Shown in pieces: positions 23,588 to 32,468 of a stretch of DNA of 64,000 nt. How positions within the stretch are numbered: the stretch's first letter is position 1; each line of letters starts with the position of its first letter. The DNA lies in the NCBI RefSeq assembly GCF_009617995.1, contig NZ_CP044129.1, positions 682,001 through 746,000 of the forward strand, read 5' to 3'. The DNA comes from Halomicrobium sp. LC1Hm (GTDB lineage: Archaea > Halobacteriota > Halobacteria > Halobacteriales > Haloarculaceae). The position numbers were made by a program, and so were the translations under genes. Below the pieces are notes generated by a model that was not told the origin of the DNA, did not search any database, and worked only from the letters and a program-made list of their open reading frames with translations.

Positions 23588-25154
23588 CACGGCGATCCAG
23601 TTGGGCATCGTCGGCGGCTACATGGTGCTGGCGGCAGCTATCGGCGTCGTCGCCTACCGCCTGACCGACCGCACGGCGGAAGACTACTACCTCGCCAGCC
23701 GGACCTTCGGCACGGTCGTCCTGCTGTTCACGACGTTCGCGACGCTGCTGTCGGCGTTTACCTTCTTCGGGGGCCCCAACCTCACCTTCGCGCAGGGTCC
23801 CGAGTGGCTGCTGGTGATGGGGCTGATGGACGGGATCATCTTCGCCGTCCTCTGGTACGTGCTGGGGTACAAGCAGTGGCTCGTCGGCCAGCGCCACGGC
23901 TACGTCACGCTCGGGGAGATGCTGGGCGATCGCTTCGGTTCGCGTCTCCTCCGCGGGCTCGTGGCAGCGATCAGTCTCTTCTGGCTCTTTCCCTACGTGA
24001 TGCTCCAGCAGAAGGGTGCCGGACAAGCGATCGTCGGGCTGACCGACGCCGCAGTCCCGTTCTGGGTCGGTGCCGGCGGCATCACGCTCTTTATGATCGT
24101 CTACGTCGCCATCTCGGGGATGCGCGGGGTCGCCTGGACTGACACGCTCCAGGGCATCGTCATGCTCGGGCTCATCTGGGCGGCCGTCGCCTGGATCCTC
24201 TCGGCGGTCGGCGGCCCGTCGGCTGCGACGGCGCGTCTCGCCGAGACCGATCCCGAGTTCCTCGCACTGGGCGGGGGCCTGTACACGCCGGAGTACATCC
24301 TCTCGACGGCGATCTCCATCGCCTTCGGCGTGACGATGTTTCCCCAGATCAACCAGCGGTTCTTCGTCGCCCGCTCCCAGAAAGTGCTCAAGCGGACGCT
24401 GGCGCTGTGGCCCGTGCTGGTGGTCCTGCTGTTCGTCCCCGCGTTCATGCTCGGTGCGTGGGCCGCCGGCCTGGGCGTCACCGTCCCGGAGAACGGCAAC
24501 GTGATTCCCGCGGTGCTCAACGAGTACACCGCCGGGTGGTTCACGGCGGCCGTCGTCGCCGCGGCCCTGGCGGCGATGATGTCCTCCAGCGACTCGATGC
24601 TGCTCTCGGGCGCGTCGTATCTCACCCGCGACCTCTACCGGCCGGTGACCGACCTCGCAGACGAGGAGCCGACGCTGCCGGCCCGCGCGTCGCTGGCCGG
24701 TCGCGTCCGCCGCTCGCTGCTCGCTCTGGCTGTCTCGATCGGCCGCCTGCTTCGATCAGACCAGGACCGCGAGGCGCTGCTCGCACGCGCGGGGGTCGTC
24801 GTCTTCGCGACGCTCTCGTTCGTCGCCAGTCTCTCCGCGCCGGGGACGCTCGTCCAGATCGGCGACACCGCCTTCGGCGGGTTCGCCCAGCTCGCTCTCC
24901 CGGTGATCGTCGCGCTGTACTGGTCCCGGACGACCCGTTGGGGGATGTACGCCGGTATCGGCGGCTCGCAGCTGTTCTACCTCGCCAGCGTCTTCCTCTC
25001 GGGTGTACCCCAGAGCTACCTCGGTGGCTGGTCGGCCAGCGTCGTCTGCATGGCGCTGGGACTGGCCCTGACCGTCGGCGTCTCGCTCGTGACGAGCGCG
25101 TCCCCCGGCGAGGACGCCAGCCTGTACAGCGTCTCGGGCGTCGACGGCGACTGA
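23580..25154 (+). CDS. Sodium:solute symporter (SSS family)
   Basis: A 524-residue, about 13-helix transporter of the sodium:solute symporter family. The segment TFATLLSAFTFFGGPNLTFA and the later AAALAAMMSSSDSMLLSGAS (helix 8 Na2-site region with paired serines) are typical. Substrates of this haloarchaeal branch (organic acids, proline, pantothenate) cannot be separated by eye. It is co-translated with the DUF3311 gene upstream. The stop codon TGA runs directly into a type 1 hairpin repeat. Confidence 0.9.
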   Translation: MTDTAIQLGIVGGYMVLAAAIGVVAYRLTDRTAEDYYLASRTFGTVVLLFTTFATLLSAFTFFGGPNLTFAQGPEWLLVMGLMDGIIFAVLWYVLGYKQWLVGQRHGYVTLGEMLGDRFGSRLLRGLVAAISLFWLFPYVMLQQKGAGQAIVGLTDAAVPFWVGAGGITLFMIVYVAISGMRGVAWTDTLQGIVMLGLIWAAVAWILSAVGGPSAATARLAETDPEFLALGGGLYTPEYILSTAISIAFGVTMFPQINQRFFVARSQKVLKRTLALWPVLVVLLFVPAFMLGAWAAGLGVTVPENGNVIPAVLNEYTAGWFTAAVVAAALAAMMSSSDSMLLSGASYLTRDLYRPVTDLADEEPTLPARASLAGRVRRSLLALAVSIGRLLRSDQDREALLARAGVVVFATLSFVASLSAPGTLVQIGDTAFGGFAQLALPVIVALYWSRTTRWGMYAGIGGSQLFYLASVFLSGVPQSYLGGWSASVVCMALGLALTVGVSLVTSASPGEDASLYSVSGVDGD

Positions 25155-25233
25155 TACTGCTGGCTGTCACTGTTGCAAGAGATTCGCGACTACGGGGTCG
25201 CAACATTCGTGACAGACGTACAGCCGGCAGTAT
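25154..25233 (+). repeat. Type 1 hairpin repeat, copy 2 (after SSS transporter)
   Basis: An 80-bp palindrome: ATACTGCTGGCTGT at the left, ACAGCCGGCAGTAT at the right, and inner arms TTCGCGAC and GTCGCAA. It begins on the last A of the symporter TGA. The inner loop sequence differs from copies 1 and 3 while pairing is largely kept, which suggests selection on structure. Confidence 0.85.
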
Positions 25234-25296
25234 GACGACCGGTCGTCCGAGACCCATAGGTGAAGATACAAGAGCGTCGAACCCGACAATCCGAGT

Positions 25297-25677
25297 ATGG
25301 ACGCAACGGACAACGTTGGCGGCCGTGATCGGATCGCACGCGCGCTACTGGCGGTCGTGCTGAGTGTCGCAGCGCTTCGCTCGCTGCGGAACGGCAAGCG
25401 ACTGCGCGGTCTGCTCGCCGGGATCGGCGCACTCGTCTTCGGCTTCAACGCCACGACGAAGTACTGTGGGGTCAACGACGCGCTCGGCGTCGATACGACC
25501 GGCGACGAGGTCACCGTCGACATCGACGAGCTGCGAGGCGAGGACACGGAGACCGTCGTCGAAGACGCGTCCGAGGCCGGTGGACTCACCTGTGCGGACT
25601 GTGGCGAGCCGATCGTGCCCGGCGAGCGTCGTGGCCCCGACGAGAGCGGCGAAATCGTCCACGACAGCTGCGCGTAG
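25297..25677 (+). CDS. DUF2892-type membrane protein with C-terminal zinc-ribbon-like end
   Basis: A 126-residue protein. The N-terminus matches the YgaP/DUF2892 membrane motif (MDATDNVGGRDRIAR, two helices, then FGFNATTKYCGVNDALG). After an acidic linker the last 35 residues carry CADCGEPIVPGE and a final Cys near HDSC, which could bind zinc. DUF2892 proteins are often attached to rhodanese domains; none is present here. Function is unknown. Confidence 0.78.
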   Translation: MDATDNVGGRDRIARALLAVVLSVAALRSLRNGKRLRGLLAGIGALVFGFNATTKYCGVNDALGVDTTGDEVTVDIDELRGEDTETVVEDASEAGGLTCADCGEPIVPGERRGPDESGEIVHDSCA

Positions 25678-25742
25678 TCGCCGCCGTCGGCTGGCGGTCG
25701 GACTCTGTTGTTTTTATTGGGGCCGGGAACGGAGAGTGACGT

Positions 25743-26678
25743 ATGCAGACCCACATCGTCCCGGTCGGGTTCGACTACGACCGGCTGATCGCGCCGCTGG
25801 TGCGCGAGCAACTGGACGTGGACCACGTCATCCTGTTGGAGGGAGCCGTCGGCAGCGAGGCCAACGTCGAGTACTCCCAGCACCTCGCCGAGAAACTGGA
25901 GACGGACTACCAGAACCTGCTGGGCGCGACCACTGAGCGGTTCGTCATCGAGGACGTGTACGACTACGACGCCGCCTTCGAACAGGCCTTCGAGCTCATC
26001 AACGCCGAACTCGACGAGGGCAACGAGGTGTGGGTCAACATCTCCGCGATGCCCCGGACCGTCTCCTTTGCCTTCGCGACGGCGTCGCACTCGATCATGG
26101 TCGAACGCGAGGGTGACCGAGACCGCATCCACACCTACTACACCGTCCCCGAGAAGTACCTCGAAACGGAACTGGCCGAGGAGCTACGCCGCCAGAACGA
26201 CCTGCTGGAGGAGCTGAAAGCCGAGGTCGACGGGATCGCGTCCGACGAGAACGACGAGGAACTCCGAGAGCGGGTCACGGCCCGCCTCGACTCGGCGCGG
26301 GATCTGCTCGACGAGTTCGACGAGCGCGGGACCACTATCGGTGCCAAAGAGATCGACGGCAGTCACGTCGTCGAGTTGCCCGTCGCCTCCTTCTCGAACG
26401 TCAAGCCCTTCGAGGAAGTGATCCTCTTTACGCTCGGCGAACACGGCGAGTTCGAGTCCGTCTCCGAACTGGCCCAGGCGCTGGCCCGAGACATGGGCGA
26501 GGAGTACACCGACAGCTTCCGCTCGAAGGTGATCTACAACGTCGACCGGCTCGGCCCCGGCGGGAAAGGCTACATCGAACAGGAGGAACACGGGAAGTCG
26601 TACCGAACGCGCCTGTCGCGGATCGGAGAGCTGTGGGTGCGAGCCCACGGGGACGGGGATCGTGACTCGTTCTCATAA
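25743..26678 (+). CDS. HFX_2341-type transcriptional regulator (DUF6293)
   Basis: A 311-residue protein of the haloarchaeal HFX_2341/DUF6293 group. The N-terminal ~150 residues look like a Rossmann-type sensor domain (HIVPVGFDYDRLIAPLV, EVWVNISAMPRTVSFAFA), reminiscent of CARF-like nucleotide sensors. A coiled-coil linker (ELRRQNDLLEELKAEVDG) and a C-terminal winged helix (FEEVILFTLGEHGEFESVSE) follow. Its target genes are unknown. No CRISPR locus is in the window. Confidence 0.8.
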   Translation: MQTHIVPVGFDYDRLIAPLVREQLDVDHVILLEGAVGSEANVEYSQHLAEKLETDYQNLLGATTERFVIEDVYDYDAAFEQAFELINAELDEGNEVWVNISAMPRTVSFAFATASHSIMVEREGDRDRIHTYYTVPEKYLETELAEELRRQNDLLEELKAEVDGIASDENDEELRERVTARLDSARDLLDEFDERGTTIGAKEIDGSHVVELPVASFSNVKPFEEVILFTLGEHGEFESVSELAQALARDMGEEYTDSFRSKVIYNVDRLGPGGKGYIEQEEHGKSYRTRLSRIGELWVRAHGDGDRDSFS

Positions 26679-26801
26679 TTCAACGATCATATCAGTGTTT
26701 GGGCGAGGGCCGTGGCATACTCCTGAGGTTCAAGTAGCGGTTGGTTCGGCTAAAAATAAGCCCGGAGTGGCACACCTGATGGATCTCATGTTATAATTTT
26801 A

Positions 26802-27101
26802 TTAGATTATTTCGATAGCAAGTGTGGTAATCACTAATAGTGATAAGAGAGCAACCACCACGATTGTGCGATCACTTGGTTCGCTCTGTTCAAAATTATT
26901 TGTATAGAAGAACTCATACAATATATGAAAAATAAGTAAAAAGCCTAAACTAGTAGCAACCACAGTCAGTATATCTAATGATCCTCGTACCATGACATAT
27001 ATTCCTCGCACAGAGAGTGAGCCGCCACAAATTAGTATGCTCACATAATAGGTTATCTTTTTCACGTTCCTTGACAACTCCTTTATCAAGTTTTGATACA
27101 T
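26802..27101 (-). CDS. Three-helix membrane protein, candidate immunity protein
   Basis: A 99-residue, AT-rich-coded protein with a short basic N-terminus (KELSRNVKKI) and three hydrophobic helices at about 17-36, 46-66 and 80-98. Its start is 36 bp downstream of the stop of the Tat-leader cysteine peptide, on the same strand, so the two are almost certainly cotranscribed. Small multi-helix membrane proteins directly downstream of peptide genes commonly protect the producer. No sequence family is recognised, so the immunity role is inferred from position only. Confidence 0.55.
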   Translation of the reverse strand: MYQNLIKELSRNVKKITYYVSILICGGSLSVRGIYVMVRGSLDILTVVATSLGFLLIFHILYEFFYTNNFEQSEPSDRTIVVVALLSLLVITTLAIEII

Positions 27102-27137
27102 TATGTTGCCAGAGGTATATTAGGATTAATCCTATTG

Positions 27138-27344
27138 TTAGGACTTTAGACCATCATTGCAAACAATGTCGGTTGTACAACCTAATCTGGTACAGGCTGC
27201 TGCCATTTGTTGAGCATCTGAAAATGAAGCAGAGAACATTACGACAGTTTTAGCAGCCGTACACATCTCTACTGCTCCGCTACTTACAGCCGCGCTGCTA
27301 CTGAGCAATTTCAATACTTCTCGACGGTTTTTCTCAGACATCAT
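27138..27344 (-). CDS. Tat-leader cysteine-containing small peptide, candidate microhalocin precursor
   Basis: A 68-residue product (67 if the second ATG is used). The N-terminus carries a twin-arginine-like leader NRREVLKLLSSSAAVSSGAV, and the remaining ~41 residues contain four cysteines (C28, C51, C56, C62) in a small, Ala/Ser/Thr-rich core ending in a Lys-Ser. Known halocins such as C8 are released from Tat-exported precursors and are cysteine-rich. A TATA-like box is 25-30 bp upstream, so the mRNA is leaderless. The gene lies in AT-rich DNA and is followed by a three-helix membrane protein. It could alternatively be a small exported protein of other function. Confidence 0.55.
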   Translation of the reverse strand: MMSEKNRREVLKLLSSSAAVSSGAVEMCTAAKTVVMFSASFSDAQQMAAACTRLGCTTDIVCNDGLKS

Positions 27345-27363
27345 CGACTAGTACTACAATCTA

Positions 27364-27376
27364 ATTGATAAGTATT
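27364..27376 (-). promoter_or_regulatory. TATA-like box for the cysteine-peptide gene
   Basis: On the minus strand AATACTTATCAAT lies 20-32 bp upstream of the first ATG, the usual distance for leaderless haloarchaeal transcripts. From here to the valS leader (27377-27560) the DNA is AT-rich with no gene that I can support. Confidence 0.5.
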
Positions 27377-27571
27377 TCTAAAAATCTAATTACTCTAACT
27401 ATGAAATGATACAAAATAAAATGTATTATAATTATCTTATTTCTTTTGTCTGAAATACATTTTAGAATACTACAAAGTCTCCTTTCGAAACAGAGATCAG
27501 TATATAGCTGGCTCTCTAATTCAAAACCGAAGTCGTTAACGCCCCCTCTCGACTAATCCTGAATATATGAT

Positions 27572-27649
27572 GCGTCGAGCACCCACTGCGCTCGTTCTCC
27601 GGCCCGTAGTAGGGGCGGCTACGCCCCACTAACTCACTCCGCTCGACGC
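27572..27649 (+). promoter_or_regulatory. Foldable 5' leader of valS
   Basis: A TATA-like GAATATATGA (about 27561-27570) lies about 125 bp upstream of the valS ATG, implying a leader of roughly 100 nt. Within it GCGTCGAGC (27572-27580) can pair with GCTCGACGC (27641-27649), enclosing a compact hairpin GGGGCG-GCTA-CGCCCC (27612-27627). Whether transcription really starts upstream of the first arm is uncertain. Confidence 0.4.
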
Positions 27650-27692
27650 TCGCACCGCTTTCCGACCACGCCGACAGCGACCGACAGAACCC

Positions 27693-30422
27693 ATGAGTGA
27701 CACACAGGACGCGACCGACGAACCGCCAGCAGAGCAACAGGGGATCGAGGGAGAGTACGATCCCGACGCCGTCGAGCCCCGGTGGCAGGACCACTGGGTC
27801 GAAGCGGAGACCTACGCGTACGACGAACCGGACGCCGGAGAGACCGTCGACCCGGACACCCGCTTCAGCATCGACACGCCGCCGCCGACGGTGTCGGGCA
27901 ACCTCCACATGGGCCACCTCTACCAGTTCACGCTACAGGACTTCGTGGCCCGCTACCACCGGATGGCCGACGACACCGTCTACTTCCCCTTTGGCTACGA
28001 CGACAACGGCATCGCCTCCGAGCGCCTGACCGAGCGCGAGAAGGGCATTCGCCACCAGGACTTCGAGCGGCGGGTGTTCCAGGAGAAGTGTCGGGAGGTC
28101 TGTGAGAGCTACGAGGCCGAGTTCACCGAGGACGTGCAGTCGCTGGCGATCTCGGTCGACTGGGACAACACCTACAAGACCATCGAGCCCCGCGTCCAGC
28201 GAGTCTCGCAGCTGTCCTTTATCGACCTCTACGAGAAGGGGCGGGAGTACCGCCAGCGCGCGCCGACGATCTGGTGTCCCGACTGCGAGACGGCGATCTC
28301 GCAGGTCGAACAGGAGGACGAACACCAGGAGACGCTGTTCAACGACATCGCGTTCCCGCTGGTCGAGGACGGCACTGGAGACGCCGACGACGACGAGACG
28401 CTGACGATCTCGACGACCCGCCCGGAACTGTTGCCGGCCTGTGTGTCGATTTTCGTCCACCCCGACGACGACGCCAACCAGCACCTCGTCGGCGGCACCG
28501 CACGCGTCCCGCTGTTCGGTCACGAAGTGCCGATCATCGAGGACGACCGCGTCGATCTGGAGACCGGCAGCGGCGTCGTCATGTGCTGTACCTTCGGCGA
28601 CCAGACCGACATCGAGTGGTACCAGGCACACGACCTCCCGCTGCGGATCGCCATCGACGAGTCTGGGACGATGACAGACGTGGCCGGCGACTACCAGGGC
28701 CAGAGCACCCGCGACGCGCGCGACGCCATCCTCGCCGATCTCGACGCCGAGGGGTACCTGCTCGAACAGCGCGACCACGATCACACGGTGCAGGTCCACG
28801 AGCGCTGTGAGACGGAGGTGGAGTATCTCGTCACCGAGCAGTGGTACGTCGAGATGCTCGACAGGACCGACGAGTACCTCGAAGCGGGCCGCCAGATGGA
28901 CTGGCACCCAGAGAAGATGTTCAGCCGCTACGAGCACTGGATCGAGGGACTGGAGTGGGACTGGTGTATCTCCCGCCAGCGGGACTCGGGGATCCCGATT
29001 CCGGTGTGGTACTGCGAGGACTGCGGGGAGCCGATCCTCGCGAACAAGGCCGACCTCCCCGTCGATCCGCTCTCGGACGACGCGCCCGTCGACGCCTGCC
29101 CCGAGTGTGGCCACGACGACCTGCGGCCGGAAGAAGACGTGTTCGACACGTGGGCGACCTCGTCGCTGACGCCGCTGGTCAACGCCGGCTGGGACTGGGA
29201 TGCTGATGCTGAAGAGTTCAGCATGGCCAACCCCGAGCTCTACTCGTTCGACCTGCGCCCGCAGGGCCACGACATCATCTCCTTCTGGCTGTTCCACACC
29301 GTCGTCAAGTGCTACGAACACACCGGCGAGGTGCCATTCGACAACGTGATGATCAACGGGATGGTGCTGGACGAGAACCGCGAGGCGATGTCCAAGTCAA
29401 AGGGCAACGTCATCCCCCCGAGCGACGTGCTCGAAGAGTTCCCGGTCGACGCGACACGCTACTGGGCCGCGGGCACCTCCATCGGCGACGACTTCCCGTA
29501 CAAGGAAGGCGACCTCGAAGCCGGCGAGCGCCTGCTCCAGAAGCTCTGGAACGCCTCGCGGCTGGTCGAACAGCTCACGCCGGCCCCGGCGGCCGTCGAT
29601 CCCGTCGACGAGAGCGATCTCGCGCCCATCGACGAGTGGTTCCTCGCCGAACTGGACGCCACGGTCGAGTCGGTGACGGACCGCTTCGAGGCCTACGAGT
29701 TCTCGAAGGCGCGCAACGAACTCCGGTCGTTCTTCTGGAACAGCTTCTGTGACGACTACCTGGAGATCGCAAAGCAACGCCTCTCCGGCGAGGGCAGCGC
29801 CTCGACGGAGTTCGCGCTGACTCGCGCCCACCGCACCTTCCTCAAGCTGTTCGCGCCGTTCCTCCCCCACATCACCGAGGAGTTGTGGGACCGGATCTAC
29901 CGTACCGACGAGTCGGCCGACGGGGCCGGCCTCGCCGGGGGCGACACCTCCATCCACACGACCGACTGGCCGACCCCCGGCGGCTACGACGCCGACCTCG
30001 AAGCCGGCGAGACGGCGATGGAGGTCATCTCGGCGCTGCGGACGTACAAGACGGACAACGGTCTGCCGCTGAACGCGGACCTCGACCACGTCCAGGTGTA
30101 CGGCCACGTCGAGGGGCTGGCAGACGCCGTCGCCGAGGCCATGCACGTCGCCGACCTCGAACTGCTCGCGGACGCCCCCGACATCACGACGGAGATCAGC
30201 GACATCGACCTCGACTACTCGATCGTCGGACCGGAGTACGGCAACCAGGTCGGCGACATCGAGGCCGGCATCGCACAGGGCGACTACGAGATCGAAGACG
30301 GTCGACTCCACGTCGCTGGCGTCACCCTCGACGCGGAGATGTTCGAGATCGAGGAAGCCCGCACTTACTCCGGCGACGGCGAGATGATCGAGACCGAGAC
30401 CGCGGTCGTCATCGTCGGGTAG
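27693..30422 (+). CDS. valS: Valyl-tRNA synthetase
   Basis: A 909-residue class I aminoacyl-tRNA synthetase that charges tRNA-Val. The HIGH-type signature is HMGH (72-75) within TVSGNLHMGHLYQF, and the KMSKS-type signature is AMSKSKGNV (about 565-573). The editing domain lies between them (TTRPELLPACVSIFVHPDD), with zinc-ribbon-like pairs WCPDCE and CEDCG/CPECG. The anticodon-binding helical domain fills the C-terminus. An acidic extension of about 25 residues precedes the core. Length matches archaeal ValRS. Confidence 0.97.
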   Translation: MSDTQDATDEPPAEQQGIEGEYDPDAVEPRWQDHWVEAETYAYDEPDAGETVDPDTRFSIDTPPPTVSGNLHMGHLYQFTLQDFVARYHRMADDTVYFPFGYDDNGIASERLTEREKGIRHQDFERRVFQEKCREVCESYEAEFTEDVQSLAISVDWDNTYKTIEPRVQRVSQLSFIDLYEKGREYRQRAPTIWCPDCETAISQVEQEDEHQETLFNDIAFPLVEDGTGDADDDETLTISTTRPELLPACVSIFVHPDDDANQHLVGGTARVPLFGHEVPIIEDDRVDLETGSGVVMCCTFGDQTDIEWYQAHDLPLRIAIDESGTMTDVAGDYQGQSTRDARDAILADLDAEGYLLEQRDHDHTVQVHERCETEVEYLVTEQWYVEMLDRTDEYLEAGRQMDWHPEKMFSRYEHWIEGLEWDWCISRQRDSGIPIPVWYCEDCGEPILANKADLPVDPLSDDAPVDACPECGHDDLRPEEDVFDTWATSSLTPLVNAGWDWDADAEEFSMANPELYSFDLRPQGHDIISFWLFHTVVKCYEHTGEVPFDNVMINGMVLDENREAMSKSKGNVIPPSDVLEEFPVDATRYWAAGTSIGDDFPYKEGDLEAGERLLQKLWNASRLVEQLTPAPAAVDPVDESDLAPIDEWFLAELDATVESVTDRFEAYEFSKARNELRSFFWNSFCDDYLEIAKQRLSGEGSASTEFALTRAHRTFLKLFAPFLPHITEELWDRIYRTDESADGAGLAGGDTSIHTTDWPTPGGYDADLEAGETAMEVISALRTYKTDNGLPLNADLDHVQVYGHVEGLADAVAEAMHVADLELLADAPDITTEISDIDLDYSIVGPEYGNQVGDIEAGIAQGDYEIEDGRLHVAGVTLDAEMFEIEEARTYSGDGEMIETETAVVIVG

Positions 30423-30642
30423 TCGGGAGCGACAGCCGTCTCGGCGGGCACCGTTCCCGGCGGTCGGCCAGACGTGTCGATCCAGCGCCCGGAAATATTA
30501 TCCGTCAGCGGACCGGTAAACAGACAACGAACGACCGCCGCAGCTGGGTGCTGGGCGGTGTGTGGCCCGCTCGTCGCGGGTCGTGGGACACGCGAAAACG
30601 GGGTGGTAGTCACTGTTACGAGTACTCAGAACGGTCGCCGTC

Positions 30643-31632
30643 GTGCTGGTCGTCGCGGGCGTAGTGGTCGGTCTGGCTCCGACGGTCGGTCTCACGACCG
30701 CCGGTGCCGACCGGGGCGTCTCGGTGGGCACGGCACCCGACGGCTCGGCGCTGCTGGCACTCGAACCGGCCGGGACGACCGTCACGAACCCCAGCGAGAC
30801 GACGGTCGCGACGCTGCGCAACAACGCCGGTGAAGCGCTGAACACGGCGTACAGCGTCTCGGTCGACGGCGACGGAGGCGCTCTGACCGCCGTCACCGCC
30901 GAAACGCCGACGAATCTGGATCCCAATGGCGGAACGGATATCGCGGTCAAGTGCAAGCCGAACGGCCAGCGCGGAACGGCCCAGTTACAGGTCCACGTCG
31001 CCGAGGCGGCCGGTGACGGCGTGACGATACAGAACGCGCTGCTGACCGTCGACGTGGCGTACGACTGTCCCGGTGGCGGCGGACGACCGAGCGATCGGCC
31101 GGCGTTCGACGACGCGGACGGCGACGGTGAGTACGACGAGGGCGAAGAGACGTACTCCGTCGAGGAGTTGGAGAACTTCGAGAACCGGAGCGTCCGGCTC
31201 GCGATCAAGGACGCGGGCACCCTCGACGCACGGGGACAGCGGGTGTCGATCGAGGCGAGAGAGATTCTGATCCAGAACGCGACGCTCAGATCGAACAAGC
31301 GGGTGTCCCTGGATGCGACGGGGGCCGTGACTATCGACGGTGAAATCGAGAGCAACAAGGGAATACAGATCGACGCCGGTGGGCAGATGGCCGCCGATTA
31401 CGCACAGTTGCGCTCGAAGCGTGACGTGAGTCTCTCCGCCAGCGGATCGCTGCTCCTTCGATTTGCGACGATCGACGCGAAGGGGGCGGCGACGGCGACG
31501 CTCCAAACTCAGAACGGTAACCTACTGGTGCAGGGCCTCAGCGTCCGGGACGACGACGACACGCTCGTCTACACGCCCGCCGACGCGTCTGTCTCCGGCA
31601 CGCCGAGCCGGGGCAGCGTCGAAGCCGGCTGA
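30643..31632 (+). CDS. Predicted secreted protein with repetitive beta-rich C-terminus
   Basis: A 329-residue product from the first GTG (30643), probably exported. The frame continues upstream to an in-frame TAG at 30607-30609, and those extra codons (LLRVLRTVAVVLVVAGVVVG) would make a complete signal peptide; no ATG, GTG or TTG starts it, so a CTG at 30613 or a nearby indel is possible. The mature part has a beta-rich domain, a DADGDGEYDEGEE acidic link and then a regular, repeat-like beta region (SIEAREILIQNATLRSN, SLDATGAVTIDGEIESN) resembling beta-helix adhesin or bactofilin-like proteins. Family unknown. Confidence 0.65.
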   Translation: MLVVAGVVVGLAPTVGLTTAGADRGVSVGTAPDGSALLALEPAGTTVTNPSETTVATLRNNAGEALNTAYSVSVDGDGGALTAVTAETPTNLDPNGGTDIAVKCKPNGQRGTAQLQVHVAEAAGDGVTIQNALLTVDVAYDCPGGGGRPSDRPAFDDADGDGEYDEGEETYSVEELENFENRSVRLAIKDAGTLDARGQRVSIEAREILIQNATLRSNKRVSLDATGAVTIDGEIESNKGIQIDAGGQMAADYAQLRSKRDVSLSASGSLLLRFATIDAKGAATATLQTQNGNLLVQGLSVRDDDDTLVYTPADASVSGTPSRGSVEAG

Positions 31633-32427
31633 TCACTCGGCGAACTCCGTTCGATCGAGGGGGTCGGCCGCCGTCCAGTACCGCTCGAAGGTCTCGTCGG
31701 CCCACGACAGCACCGCGGGGTCGTCGGCGTCGATCGATGCCTGCAGGACGCCGTTGTCGTCGCGCACGAGCAGGTGGACAGTCCCGTCTGCGACGGTCAC
31801 GGCCAGTGGCAGCTCGTCGCGTGCGAGCCTGATCTCGACGCCGTCGGTCGCGACGAGCGCGAGCAGTCGCTCGCGCAGCGCCGAATCCTCCGCGAGGGCT
31901 TCGATCGCGCTCCGGGAGAACACGCCGCGAAACGTCTGTTGGCCGGCGGCGGTGCGTTCCTGGACGACGGTGAGGCTCTGCTCGTTGAACGCGTGTGAGA
32001 AGACACGCACGTCCGCGGCGGTTTCGATCATGTCGAGGACCCGCTGGACGGGCGCGTTGGGGCGGGTCCCGCTGGGTGTCGTGATCGTGGCGTCGGCCAG
32101 CCGCCGGAGGTCGAACGTCATCGCGTCCGTCGGGAGGTGTTCGACGATCGGTCGCAGGGCTCGCTCCGTGTCCAGCGTCGACAGCAGGTCGGTAAAGCCC
32201 GCCGCGACGAGTTCGCCCGTCGCGGTGGCGACGTAGCCGCCGCTCTCGCGCCGGACCCAGGACCGGTCCTCGAAGTCGCCGAGGATGCGACCCAGGGTCG
32301 CCTGTGACGCGCCGGTCTCGTCGGCCAGTTCCCGGCGGGTGTGGCGCTCGCTCGCGAGCAGGGCGAGCACCGAGACTCGGTTCTCAGAGAGTGCGAGAAA
32401 CTCGATCTCCGACAGCGCGGCCTCCAT
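31633..32427 (-). CDS. wHTH regulator with FilR1 (DUF1724) domain
   Basis: A 264-residue regulator. An N-terminal winged helix (FLALSENRVSVLALLASERH, then GASQATLGRILGDFEDRSWV) is followed by a FilR1/DUF1724-type sensor region (about 115-250). The family is common in haloarchaea and was named from a methanogen regulator. It is divergent from the EamA exporter, and a palindrome (GTGAAATATTTTCAC) lies between them, so autoregulation and control of the exporter are plausible. The ligand is unknown. Confidence 0.85.
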   Translation of the reverse strand: MEAALSEIEFLALSENRVSVLALLASERHTRRELADETGASQATLGRILGDFEDRSWVRRESGGYVATATGELVAAGFTDLLSTLDTERALRPIVEHLPTDAMTFDLRRLADATITTPSGTRPNAPVQRVLDMIETAADVRVFSHAFNEQSLTVVQERTAAGQQTFRGVFSRSAIEALAEDSALRERLLALVATDGVEIRLARDELPLAVTVADGTVHLLVRDDNGVLQASIDADDPAVLSWADETFERYWTAADPLDRTEFAE

Positions 32428-32468
32428 ACGTCACGTTCGCACTCGCCGGTGTAAACCGCTTTCGCAGC

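Noticed and set aside
25743-26678. Cas-linked CARF regulator
   Set aside because: The protein is CARF-like in shape but no cas gene or CRISPR array is near, and it fits the HFX_2341/DUF6293 group better.
27933-29321. Long minus-strand frame inside valS (462 codons)
   Set aside because: It mirrors the valS coding frame, has the Val/Asp-rich look of an antisense GC3 shadow and no motif.
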